A DNA stretch of 64,000 nt from Flavobacterium sp. GTDB lineage: Bacteria; Bacteroidota; Bacteroidia; Flavobacteriales; Flavobacteriaceae. Shown here piece after piece: positions 1 through 7,158 of this stretch. The stretch lies in NCBI RefSeq assembly GCF_004211145.1, contig NZ_SEBS01000004.1:1-64000 (forward strand), given 5' to 3'. The notes below the pieces were generated by a model. The model ran no database searches and was not told where the DNA came from. It saw only the letters and a list, made by a program, of their open reading frames with translations. The translations under genes were made by a program, and so were the position numbers. The number at the start of each line of letters is the position of its first letter. Position 1 is the stretch's first letter.

Positions 1-300
1 GGTCTCGAGCGCGATCATGTTTTCACGCGTCGTATTTTCGACTGGGATCACGGCGGTTTCGATGCCTTCATCGGCAATCAGTTTTTCGAGTTTCCTGCCC
101 GACGAACCTCCGGATGTTATCGTACAGATTGATTTCCCCCCGAGCCGGTTTATGGCTTTCGACACGTTGATTCCGCCGCCGCCAGCATCGTAATTCGGCG
201 TAGTGCAACGAATTTTCTGTTCGGCGACAAGGCCTTTGAACGTCGTACTTTTATCGAGCGAGGGATTTACGGTGAGCGTGACGATGTCGATATTTTCCAT
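1..300 (-). CDS. 1-phosphofructokinase / PfkB-family hexose kinase (N-terminal part, cut by window edge)
   Basis: The 100 codons present run from an ATG at 298-300 without a stop to the window edge. The product begins MENIDIVTLTVNPSLDKS and contains the glycine-rich block GGGGINVSKAI near residue 40 followed by RLGG. This is typical of the 1-phosphofructokinase (FruK/LacC/PfkB) branch of the ribokinase family, which phosphorylates sugar phosphates with ATP in the cytoplasm. The catalytic GAGD motif would lie in the missing C-terminal two thirds. The gene is divergent from the YafY-type regulator, so that regulator could act on it, but nothing in the sequence proves this. The sugar specificity cannot be told from this fragment. 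Confidence 0.85.
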   Translation of the reverse strand, partial: MENIDIVTLTVNPSLDKSTTFKGLVAEQKIRCTTPNYDAGGGGINVSKAINRLGGKSICTITSGGSSGRKLEKLIADEGIETAVIPVENTTRENMIALET

Positions 301-442
301 GGAATTGATTTTCTGTAAAATTGGTTTTCCCTAAAATTCCGACTAAACGCTTTCTCCCGCAAGTTTTTTACAAACAACTTAACGACAAACCCAAATTCTA
401 TCTCCAAACGAAAATCATTTCCTTACTTTGTGTGACTTATCC

Positions 443-522
443 CAATTCGCTAATCCGCCAATCCGCCAATCCGCCAATCCGCTAATCCGCTAATCCGCTA
501 ATCCGCTAATTATCTAATTATG
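443..522. repeat. Tandem 8-base repeat abutting the start codon of the YafY-type regulator
   Basis: Eight consecutive octamers of the form YAATCCGC (the first reads caattcgc) occupy 443-506. Two decayed units, taattatc and taattatg, follow and end on the ATG of the next gene. The T/C alternation at the first base is blocked: one T unit, three C units, three T units. A near-consensus promoter element (ttactttg, 423-430) lies just upstream, so the repeat could make up almost the whole 5' leader. Confidence 0.9.
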
Positions 523-1479
523 CCCGACGAATCCCCCAAGCGTTTCGACCGTATCGTCTCCATCCTGATCCAACTGCAGTCCAAGAAAATCGTGAAAGCC
601 CAGGAACTGGCCGATCGGTTCGACGTGAGCCTGCGCACTATTTACCGCGACATCAGGACACTTGAAGCGTCGGGTGTTCCGATTTATTCCGAGGCCGGGA
701 TCGGATATTCGCTCGTCGACGGTTATCGCTTGCCGCCCGTGATGTTCACGCGTGAAGAAGCCTCGAGTTTCATCGCCGCCGAAAAACTCATGCAGCAATT
801 TACCGATAAGGAATTGGGCGAAAATTATGCATCGGCCATGTTCAAGCTCAAATCGGTGCTCAGGTCGGCCGAAAAAGATCTGGTCGAGGAAATCGGATCG
901 AAGGTTTTGGTGCGCAATTTCAATGAATCCAAAGAACACAGGGCGCCGAATGCGCTGGCTTCGATCTTTCGCAGTATCGGAGAAAAATTGCAGGTAAAGT
1001 TGTTGTATGAAGCGATTTCAGCCGACGAACCCAATGAACGTTTGGTCGAACCGGTGGGCGTTTTTCACGAGAATACGTTTTGGTATATTTTCGGGTATTG
1101 CCATCTGCGCAAGGATTACAGGCAGTTTCGAACCGACCGCATCCACGATATCCGACTGACCGAAAACAAATTCGAACTCGAGCACGACGCATTGGAATCG
1201 TATCTCAAGCCTTCGAATTTTTCAACGACTTTGGTTCGCATCGTCGCCGACAAGGAAGTCGTACCGTTCATGCAATTCGAACGCAAACACTTTGGATTCG
1301 TGTCTGAAAAAGAAGTCGCCGATGGATGTGAAATGACATTTCAAACTCGCGACCTGGACAACGGTTTCGCGCGCTGGTTCCTTATGTTCGTAGATTTTGC
1401 GACGGTTTTGGAACCGCTTTCGCTGAATTCAAGGTTGGTCGAACTTATGGAACTTGGCAGAGCGAGAATGAGGTTTTAG
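520..1479 (+). CDS. YafY-family transcriptional regulator (HTH_11 + WYL domain)
   Basis: This 319-residue cytoplasmic regulator has an N-terminal DeoR-like helix-turn-helix (about residues 8-60, with the motif AQELADRFDVSLRTIYRDI). A central linker follows, then a WYL domain around residues 145-235, where the core reads FWYIFGYCHLR and RQFRTDRI. WYL domains bind ligands or nucleic acids and control transcription. The length is usual for the YafY/PafBC-like group. The gene converges on a DinB-fold gene, a pairing often seen for YafY-type regulators, and is divergent from the phosphofructokinase-like gene. Its start codon is formed by the last unit of an octamer repeat, which may affect its expression. 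Its targets are unknown. Confidence 0.85.
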   Translation: MPDESPKRFDRIVSILIQLQSKKIVKAQELADRFDVSLRTIYRDIRTLEASGVPIYSEAGIGYSLVDGYRLPPVMFTREEASSFIAAEKLMQQFTDKELGENYASAMFKLKSVLRSAEKDLVEEIGSKVLVRNFNESKEHRAPNALASIFRSIGEKLQVKLLYEAISADEPNERLVEPVGVFHENTFWYIFGYCHLRKDYRQFRTDRIHDIRLTENKFELEHDALESYLKPSNFSTTLVRIVADKEVVPFMQFERKHFGFVSEKEVADGCEMTFQTRDLDNGFARWFLMFVDFATVLEPLSLNSRLVELMELGRARMRF

Positions 1480-1681
1480 GTTTAGGGGACAGGGTGCAAG
1501 GCGCAAGGTGCAAGGTTCGTCTAGAAGTCCATGGATGTGCTTTTTTCAAGTCGAATAAAAAAAGAGGCAACATTTCTGCGAACGAAAACCCTACTCTAAA
1601 TCCTAGACGCTTTTCCATTGAAAACAAAAAGTCCAGGATTTCCGCGAACGAAAACCCTGAACCCTGTACCCTAAACCTCAC
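1469..1681. repeat. Imperfect inverted repeat of reiterated short words with nested direct repeats
   Basis: TTTAGGGGACAGGGT at 1481-1495 matches, in inverted form, ACCCTGTACCCTAAA near 1663-1677 with one mismatch. Both arms are flanked by TGAGG/CCTCA. The left arm continues as 7-base units (gtgcaag, gcgcaag, gtgcaag). Between the arms, the direct repeat GCGAACGAAAACCCT occurs twice, near 1580 and near 1645. The left arm begins inside the last codons of the YafY-type gene. Confidence 0.7.
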
Positions 1682-1688
1682 ACCCATT

Positions 1689-2177
1689 TTACCAACGCTC
1701 CCAAAAAAACGGCGGCTCGACATTCAAAGCCCGCAAATACACGAACATCTGTCCTCTATGATGGATCTCGTTGTCGATGAAATACAAAATGTTGTGCAGG
1801 ATCGGGAAATCGTACTGGCCGAAAAGGTTGAACATTTCCGGAAAACGCTCTTCAGGAATCTGCGCCCAATAGGTTTTGATTTCGGCATCGGCCTCGTCCC
1901 ATTTTTGAAGATAGTCTGCTTTCGTGGCGGGAACGCTTGGTTCGGCGTACGGCGTGATTTCAGAATTTGCAATCGCTTTCAACGACGGCCCTGCGATTGA
2001 AAGTAGTTCGGTCGTCAATTGCGCCGCGGTTCTCATTCCGCCGATCGAAAACTCGAAAAAGTCTTTTTCAGGAAAAAGTTCGATTGTTCGGCGCGTCAAA
2101 AATCGGTGACCGAGATAGTGTTTCAACAATTCATGCTTGCTGATGATTGGCGTTGCGGTTGTGGCTGTTGCTTCCAT
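1689..2177 (-). CDS. DinB-superfamily protein (YfiT/DinB metal-binding four-helix bundle)
   Basis: This protein of 162 residues belongs to the DinB/YfiT superfamily of small helical-bundle proteins that bind a divalent metal through three histidines. It is unrelated to DNA polymerase IV. Candidate ligands are the histidines near the N-terminus (KHYLGHRF) and the C-terminal pair in NEIHHRGQMFVYLR, the usual signature of the family. Members include thiol-dependent transferases, but most have no assigned reaction. The gene converges on the YafY-type regulator with an inverted-repeat gap between them. A TAATTTTG promoter element lies just upstream. The function is not known. Confidence 0.8.
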   Translation of the reverse strand: MEATATTATPIISKHELLKHYLGHRFLTRRTIELFPEKDFFEFSIGGMRTAAQLTTELLSIAGPSLKAIANSEITPYAEPSVPATKADYLQKWDEADAEIKTYWAQIPEERFPEMFNLFGQYDFPILHNILYFIDNEIHHRGQMFVYLRALNVEPPFFWERW

Positions 2178-2205
2178 GATTTTCGTGTTTTAAATTGTTA
2201 TGGGT

Positions 2206-2213
2206 CAAAATTA
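2206..2213 (-). promoter_or_regulatory. -7 element of the DinB-fold gene promoter
   Basis: The minus strand reads TAATTTTG, an exact match to the Bacteroidota -7 consensus TAnnTTTG, about 28 bases before the start codon. The best -33 TTG is only 14 bases further upstream, so the match is partial. Confidence 0.45.
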
Positions 2214-2250
2214 GCGGCGTGAAGTGACAACGGTTTGTCAGGAGGATTTT

Positions 2251-2357
2251 AGATTTACAGATTTTTAGATCTCAGATTTACAGACGTGCAGACAAACCAA
2301 ACCGTGTCTTTAAAATCGAACGAATCTGATATCTGTAAATCTTATTTCTGTAAATCT
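2251..2357. repeat. Intergenic inverted array of the word AGATTTACAGA
   Basis: AGATTTACAGA occurs at 2251-2261 and 2274-2284. Its exact reverse complement TCTGTAAATCT occurs at 2332-2342 and 2347-2357. The two direct and two inverted copies can fold into a long hairpin between the divergent DinB-fold gene and thiL. Confidence 0.85.
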
Positions 2358-2402
2358 ATTTCTGTCAATCCCAATTCTAAAATTCCATCAATCTAATAAT
2401 CG

Positions 2403-2410
2403 TACCTTTG
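2403..2410 (+). promoter_or_regulatory. -7 element of the thiL promoter
   Basis: TACCTTTG fits TAnnTTTG and lies 17 bases before the thiL ATG. No clear -33 TTG is seen at the usual spacing. Confidence 0.5.
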
Positions 2411-2427
2411 CCGTTCAATTTCAAATC

Positions 2428-3477
2428 ATGCTAGAAAATAAAAATCCGCAGCGCACGAGTATTTCCCAAATGGGCGAATTCGGGCTTATCGAACACCTGA
2501 CCAAGAATTTCGACATCAAACAGGCGTCGACGTTGAAAGGAATCGGCGACGACGCGGCCATACTGGATTTCAAGGGCAAAAAAGCCGTAGTGACGACCGA
2601 TTTGCTTATCGAAGGCGTGCATTTCGATTTGTCGTACATGCCATTGAAGCATTTGGGTTACAAAGCTGTCGTGGTGAACCTGTCGGACATTTGTGCGATG
2701 AATGCCAAGCCGACGCAGATCACGGTTTCGATCGCGATTTCGAACCGCTTTCCGCTCGAGGCCGTCGAGGAATTGTACGCGGGAATCACGCTAGCGGCGA
2801 ACGAATATAAAGTGGATGTCATTGGAGGCGACACGACGTCGTCGGTTACGGGATTGTTGATCAGCATTACCGCTTTGGGTGAAGCCGACGAGGACGAAAT
2901 CGTATACAGAAACGGCGCGAAAGCCAACGACTTGCTCGTTGTTTCGGGCGATTTGGGCGCGGCTTATATGGGTTTGCAGGTCTTGGAACGCGAGAAGCAA
3001 GTGTTTTTGGTGAATCCGAATTCGCAGCCCGATCTGGACGCATACACGTATCTGATCGAACGACAATTGAAACCCGAAGCAAGAACCGACGTCAGGACGT
3101 TGCTTCATGCGCTCGAGATAAAACCGACTTCAATGATTGACGTTTCGGACGGATTGTCGTCGGAAATATTGCATCTATGCAAGCAATCGGACGTCGGATG
3201 CAATTTATATGAAGACAAACTGCCGCTTGACCCGCAGTTCATGAATACGTGCGAGGAGTTCAATATCGACGCGACGACGGTTGCCATCAACGGAGGCGAA
3301 GATTATGAATTGTTGTTCACGGTGGCGATCGAGGATTTCGAAAAGCTCAAGGCGAACCCGAATTTTACGGTGATCGGACACATGGTCGGAGCTTCGGAAG
3401 GTGCTCACCTGATCACGAGAGCCGACACGAAAATCCCGCTCAAGGCGCGCGGATGGAACGCGTTGGATGAAGAATAA
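2428..3477 (+). CDS. thiL: Thiamine-monophosphate kinase
   Basis: ThiL phosphorylates thiamine monophosphate to thiamine pyrophosphate with ATP, the last step of cofactor synthesis. The 349-residue length is normal. The sequence shows the family motifs in order: GIGDDAAIL (about residue 40), TTDLLIEGVHF (about 58), VIGGDTTS (about 130) and MIDVSDGLSSEI (about 235). The conserved aspartates of these motifs bind Mg-ATP. The fold is that of the PurM/AIR-synthase superfamily. The start follows a short leader with a TACCTTTG promoter element, and the gene ends at a hairpin with a T-run. No other thiamine genes are nearby, so it is expressed as a single gene. Confidence 0.95.
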   Translation: MLENKNPQRTSISQMGEFGLIEHLTKNFDIKQASTLKGIGDDAAILDFKGKKAVVTTDLLIEGVHFDLSYMPLKHLGYKAVVVNLSDICAMNAKPTQITVSIAISNRFPLEAVEELYAGITLAANEYKVDVIGGDTTSSVTGLLISITALGEADEDEIVYRNGAKANDLLVVSGDLGAAYMGLQVLEREKQVFLVNPNSQPDLDAYTYLIERQLKPEARTDVRTLLHALEIKPTSMIDVSDGLSSEILHLCKQSDVGCNLYEDKLPLDPQFMNTCEEFNIDATTVAINGGEDYELLFTVAIEDFEKLKANPNFTVIGHMVGASEGAHLITRADTKIPLKARGWNALDEE

Positions 3478-3484
3478 AAACAAA

Positions 3485-3521
3485 AAAGCGATACTCCCTA
3501 ATGTATCGCTTTCTGTTTTTT
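3485..3521 (+). terminator. Rho-independent terminator after thiL
   Basis: AAAGCGATAC (3485-3494) and GTATCGCTTT (3503-3512) form a 10-bp stem followed by CTGTTTTTT. On the minus strand the same hairpin is followed by an even better T-run, so it may work both ways. Confidence 0.75.
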
Positions 3522-3558
3522 GTCAGTTTTCTAGTAGGTTAAGCTTATGGACTGACAA
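3520..3558 (-). other. Stem-loop carrying a 19-base sequence shared with 44942-44960
   Basis: TTGTCAGT (3520-3527) pairs with ACTGACAA (3551-3558). On the minus strand the loop reads CCATAAGCTTAACCTACTA (3550-3532). This matches 18 of 19 bases of the sequence at 44942-44960, which also lies between convergent genes. It does not look coding. Confidence 0.6.
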
Positions 3559-3639
3559 GGTTTTTTGCCCTTTCGAGCGGTTTAAATGAATTAACTTAGC
3601 ATTACCGAAAACGAAGATAGACGCGACTTCCATAAAAAC

Positions 3640-3680
3640 AATTACGGTTTCCCGCACATTTGCATGCGGCAAACCGTAAA
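3640..3680 (-). terminator. Terminator of the two-component gene run
   Basis: TTACGGTTTCCCGCA (3642-3656) and TGCGGCAAACCGTAA (3665-3679) pair at 14 of 15 positions. Read on the minus strand, the hairpin is followed by TTGTTTTTATGG, about 20 bases after the last response regulator. Confidence 0.8.
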
Positions 3681-3699
3681 GTCGATGAACTGCACGATT

Positions 3700-4368
3700 T
3701 TACAGCAATCCTTTGTTTTTCGCCTCGCGGATCAGGTCGATATCGCTTCCACCTTTTATATTCAGGGTTTCCTTGAGATTCAATTTCCGTTTTTCGACAG
3801 CGCTCAACGACAGCGGCACGAAACTCGGAATGTCTTTGGTTTTGGTACCTTTTGACAAATGATACAGGATTTGTTTGTCGAATTGGTCGATCTCGATATT
3901 GTCGTACTGGATCTGGCTGATGAGTTTTACGACGGTTTGGCTGTAGTAGTTTTCGTCGTTTAGAATTTTGTCGAAAGCCGTGAGTAATTCGTCGAACGTC
4001 AAATCATTTTTGATGACGAGTCCGTTCGGGTTGATTATTTTTACGATGTTGCTGATTTTGAGCAATTCGGTGTGCATCGTGAGCAAGATGATCTTACAAT
4101 CGGGCATTTGCACTTTGATGAGTTTCGCCAGATCTTCTCCCGAATGTATATTTTTCTCTTCGTACGCCGGCATGCTGATGTCGAAAAAAGCGATGTCGAA
4201 ATTCCCGTTTTGTGGCGCCGTGATGTTGTCGTAGCCCGATCGGCAGTCGTTGGCTTGGGTGATAGTGAACTCAAAATCGGACGAATTGTACCCTTTTATC
4301 GCATTTTTATAGGCCTCAATGATAAACGGATGATCGTCAACGATCAGGATGTTGATTTTTTTTGCCAT
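3700..4368 (-). CDS. NarL-type response regulator (pair 1)
   Basis: This 222-residue regulator has an N-terminal receiver with acidic pocket DD at 11-12, phospho-acceptor Asp63 in FFDISMP, a Thr in ILLTMHT and the conserved Lys in LVIKND. The C-terminal part (about 150-222) contains a LuxR-like helix-turn-helix, seen as GTKTKDIPSFVPLSLSAVEK. It should be phosphorylated by the kinase encoded 16 bases upstream and act on DNA. A close paralogue with the same design lies at 6502-7158, so the locus arose by duplication of a kinase/regulator pair. Its base composition resembles the surrounding genome, unlike its paralogue. The target genes are not known. Confidence 0.9.
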   Translation of the reverse strand: MAKKINILIVDDHPFIIEAYKNAIKGYNSSDFEFTITQANDCRSGYDNITAPQNGNFDIAFFDISMPAYEEKNIHSGEDLAKLIKVQMPDCKIILLTMHTELLKISNIVKIINPNGLVIKNDLTFDELLTAFDKILNDENYYSQTVVKLISQIQYDNIEIDQFDKQILYHLSKGTKTKDIPSFVPLSLSAVEKRKLNLKETLNIKGGSDIDLIREAKNKGLL

Positions 4369-4384
4369 GGTGTTTGTTTGATTC

Positions 4385-6469
4385 TTAAGCGATTACAGGT
4401 TCGATCGTAGCTTGGGACTGTTCGGTATTTGGTTTGCTTTGCGTCGGGAAAGATATTGAAATTGTAGTTCCCTTTCCTTTTTTCGACTTGATATCGAGTT
4501 TGCCGTCACATTCTTCGGCCCTGGAAACCATATTTTGCAGACCGATGCCTTTGCTTTTTTTGTCGACTGCGAAACCTAGGCCGTTGTCAGTCACTTCCAA
4601 TGTGATATTGTTGCCATCGCTCAAAAGACTGACTTTGATCTTGGTCGCCTGGGCGTATTTGTTGACGTTCTGCAACGCCTCTTGAGTTATGCGGTACAGA
4701 TTGATTTTTAGCGTATTGTTGATCTTGTCCCACGGAATGTTCTCGTCGATATTGGTTTCGACTTCGGGTTCGAAATTGGCGGCTTGTTCTTCCAATAAAT
4801 TGTTGAGAATTGCCAGGAAGTTGTTGATGAGCACGAATTTTTCGCGGTTCAAATCATGCGAAATTTCGCGTATGTCCTGCTCTATGTTTTTAAGTTCGGT
4901 TAGGTAATTGTTGCGTTTTTCCATGGCATCGCCTCCGTCCACTTTGTTGAGGCTGTCCAGGTTCAATCGCGCTCCGAAGAGTCGGCTCAATACGCCGTCG
5001 TGCAATTCCTGGGCGATGCGTTTTTTCTCTTTTATACGGCCTTCTTCGATATTGTTTTGTTGGGCAAGCATGAGATTGTAGATGTCCTCATTCGCTTTTT
5101 GCTGAGCCTGTTTGAGCATCAATTCGCGATTCTTGGCGCGCTGGGTGCGGATCACGAATAACAACAATCCGATCATTACGGTCCCGACGAAGAATAAAAG
5201 CAGGTTGCGGTTTTGTTCGGCGAGTTTGTCTTTTTGGAGTGAGATTTCTTCGGTTTCGAATTGGATGCGGGCGAATTTGTCTTTAATCTTTCGTTCGGCT
5301 TGTTGGACGGAGTCGTCGATTCGCAAATATTCTTCCGTATATTTCTGTGTTTGCTTACGATCTACCTTTATACTTCGTTTTAAAGCCTGTAAAATATCTG
5401 TTGAGACAAGCGATTCTTTCGAGTCTTTTAATGCTTCAAAAGCATATTTTTTTGCATTGACGGTGTCATTAATCTGCGAAAAGTATTCGGAAATTCTAAT
5501 TTTACTAAAAATAATTGAGGACGTTAAATTAAGACTATCGCGAATTTTTAGTGCCTCAAAAAACAGGTTAGGCAATTGTTTATAATCTTTTAATTTCAAC
5601 TTAGAGTACGCAATGTTATCAATAATTATTGCATATAAATCCGGCCTACTTCCTTTGAGATTTTCTTCTGCCAATGCTTTTTCGAATTGCTGTATTGCCT
5701 CCAAATTTCGATTTTCATTTTGGTAAACGTTGCCAATATTATTTAGCGATGCAGCGCGCTGATGAAATTCGTTATTTAAATTATACTGATTAACCAATTC
5801 CAAAGCCTTATTATGAGCTTCTAATGCCTTTGGATAGTCTTTCAGTTCATTTGAAATATAACCAAGAATAGTATATGCCTCATATATTTTTTGTTTATCA
5901 TCAGAATCTCTTAAAAGAGTTAATGCTTGAGTTATTAAAAGTTCACTTCCCACATAGTCATACGCAAATCCCTTCACCCGAGCCATCGTAATATATACTC
6001 CACCCAAATTTATATTATCGTCAAGTTTCTTATATATTTTCTCCGCTTTAAGGTAATTGTAAAAGGCACTATCGTTTATTTGTGCTTTATAATAATAGTC
6101 CCCGAGATAAACATAGGCTTTAGCCAAATTAACGGTATCTCTATTTGAACCTGTGGTTTTTATTATCGTTTCTGTTGTTTTTTTGTATCTCGGAAAATCT
6201 CCCAAATTATAATATCGATTTGCTACTTTAAATAATTGGGTAGTCTGCAACGAATCTGTTTCGCGTTCCACAATTATGTCGTACGCTCTGCTATTATAAA
6301 TAAATCTTTTTTTTATCGGGACCGAATCGTTGTTTGCTAAGGTCAGATAAACAGCCACGCTGTCATTTGAAGCTTCTGTCTCCTTGTGTTTTTTATTAGT
6401 GCATGCCGTAAACAATAAAACCAATAAAATCCGTTCCAAGTATATTTTCATTCTCTTGAATTTTTTCAA
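4385..6469 (-). CDS. TPR-containing sensor histidine kinase, lipoprotein-type (pair 1)
   Basis: The 694-residue kinase starts with a lipoprotein-like signal ending in LLFTAC (Cys23). A long TPR region (about 60-370) follows, then a coiled stretch and one membrane segment near 425-440 (LLLFFVGTVMIGLLLFVI). The cytoplasmic part is a HisKA_3 domain with His490 in QELHDGVLSRL and a HATPase with N-box QNVNKYA, VTDNGLGF and GIGLQNM. The TPRs should face the periplasm. The kinase feeds the regulator encoded 16 bases downstream. A second start at residue 7 is possible. The C-terminal half has ordinary base composition, but the TPR half is strikingly A+T-rich (35 G/C in bases 4921-4980 against 13 in 5881-5940). 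Confidence 0.9.
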   Translation of the reverse strand: MKKFKRMKIYLERILLVLLFTACTNKKHKETEASNDSVAVYLTLANNDSVPIKKRFIYNSRAYDIIVERETDSLQTTQLFKVANRYYNLGDFPRYKKTTETIIKTTGSNRDTVNLAKAYVYLGDYYYKAQINDSAFYNYLKAEKIYKKLDDNINLGGVYITMARVKGFAYDYVGSELLITQALTLLRDSDDKQKIYEAYTILGYISNELKDYPKALEAHNKALELVNQYNLNNEFHQRAASLNNIGNVYQNENRNLEAIQQFEKALAEENLKGSRPDLYAIIIDNIAYSKLKLKDYKQLPNLFFEALKIRDSLNLTSSIIFSKIRISEYFSQINDTVNAKKYAFEALKDSKESLVSTDILQALKRSIKVDRKQTQKYTEEYLRIDDSVQQAERKIKDKFARIQFETEEISLQKDKLAEQNRNLLLFFVGTVMIGLLLFVIRTQRAKNRELMLKQAQQKANEDIYNLMLAQQNNIEEGRIKEKKRIAQELHDGVLSRLFGARLNLDSLNKVDGGDAMEKRNNYLTELKNIEQDIREISHDLNREKFVLINNFLAILNNLLEEQAANFEPEVETNIDENIPWDKINNTLKINLYRITQEALQNVNKYAQATKIKVSLLSDGNNITLEVTDNGLGFAVDKKSKGIGLQNMVSRAEECDGKLDIKSKKGKGTTISISFPTQSKPNTEQSQATIEPVIA

Positions 6470-6501
6470 AAGTAGTAATATCTAAGACTTAAATTATAAA
6501 A

Positions 6502-7158
6502 TTAAACTAGTCCCTGTTTTTTTGCTGCTAAAACTATATCCTCATCGTTCCCCTTTATAATACCTAGAAAATCCTTTATCTGTACTTTTCGTTTGTCAAT
6601 TGAGCTCAATGAAAGATTAAGATGTTTTGGTAAATTCTTGGTTTTTATTCCTTGACAAATCAATTTTAAAATCTCCCTATTATATTTATCTAAAAATGAC
6701 TCGTCCCGGTTCATTTCAACAATACTTCGTGTTACATTGATTGTATAATGTGTATTTCCAGCAAGAATATTTTTGATAGCAAGTATCAAATCATTTCCTG
6801 AAAAATCACTTTTTACCAAAAGACCTTCGGGATTTATCTGTTTTACTATCGAATAAAGAATTATGGCCTCAACGTGGGAAGTAAGAATTATTAGCTTAGC
6901 GTTGGGCATTTGCTTTTTGATGATAGTTCCTAAGTCCTCTCCAGAGTATAATTTTAATGACTCTGCTGGAGGGATCATTAAATCTAAAAATATTAAATCG
7001 AAGTTTTTGTGTGAATTAAATATATGTTTGTAGGCGGCTTCACAGTCCGCTGCCACTGTATATTCGAAATTATAGTCGTCACCAAAAAATGAAAGAATAC
7101 TTTTATATCCTTCAATCATAGCGGGGTGATCCTCAATTATTAGTATTTTTATTGTCAT
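6502..7158 (-). CDS. NarL-type response regulator (pair 2)
   Basis: The 218 residues form a receiver domain with E9/D10, phospho-acceptor Asp59 in IFLDLMIP, a Thr in IILTSH and Lys in LLVKSD. A C-terminal LuxR-like helix-turn-helix (GIKTKNLPKHLNLSLSSIDK) follows. It is a paralogue of the regulator at 3700-4368 and ends with the same AxKxxGL pattern. Its ATG overlaps the stop of the kinase gene by four bases, so the two are translationally coupled. It is clearly A+T-rich compared with the housekeeping genes in this window. Targets are unknown; the tandem duplication suggests two related inputs or outputs. Confidence 0.9.
   Translation of the reverse strand: MTIKILIIEDHPAMIEGYKSILSFFGDDYNFEYTVAADCEAAYKHIFNSHKNFDLIFLDLMIPPAESLKLYSGEDLGTIIKKQMPNAKLIILTSHVEAIILYSIVKQINPEGLLVKSDFSGNDLILAIKNILAGNTHYTINVTRSIVEMNRDESFLDKYNREILKLICQGIKTKNLPKHLNLSLSSIDKRKVQIKDFLGIIKGNDEDIVLAAKKQGLV

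Noticed and set aside
443..506. Possible CRISPR array
   Set aside because: The units are 8 bases with no spacers, and no cas genes are present.
1494..2000. 168-codon open frame on the plus strand
   Set aside because: It is mostly antisense to the DinB-fold gene, and the rest covers the inverted-repeat region; the composition is that of a shadow frame.
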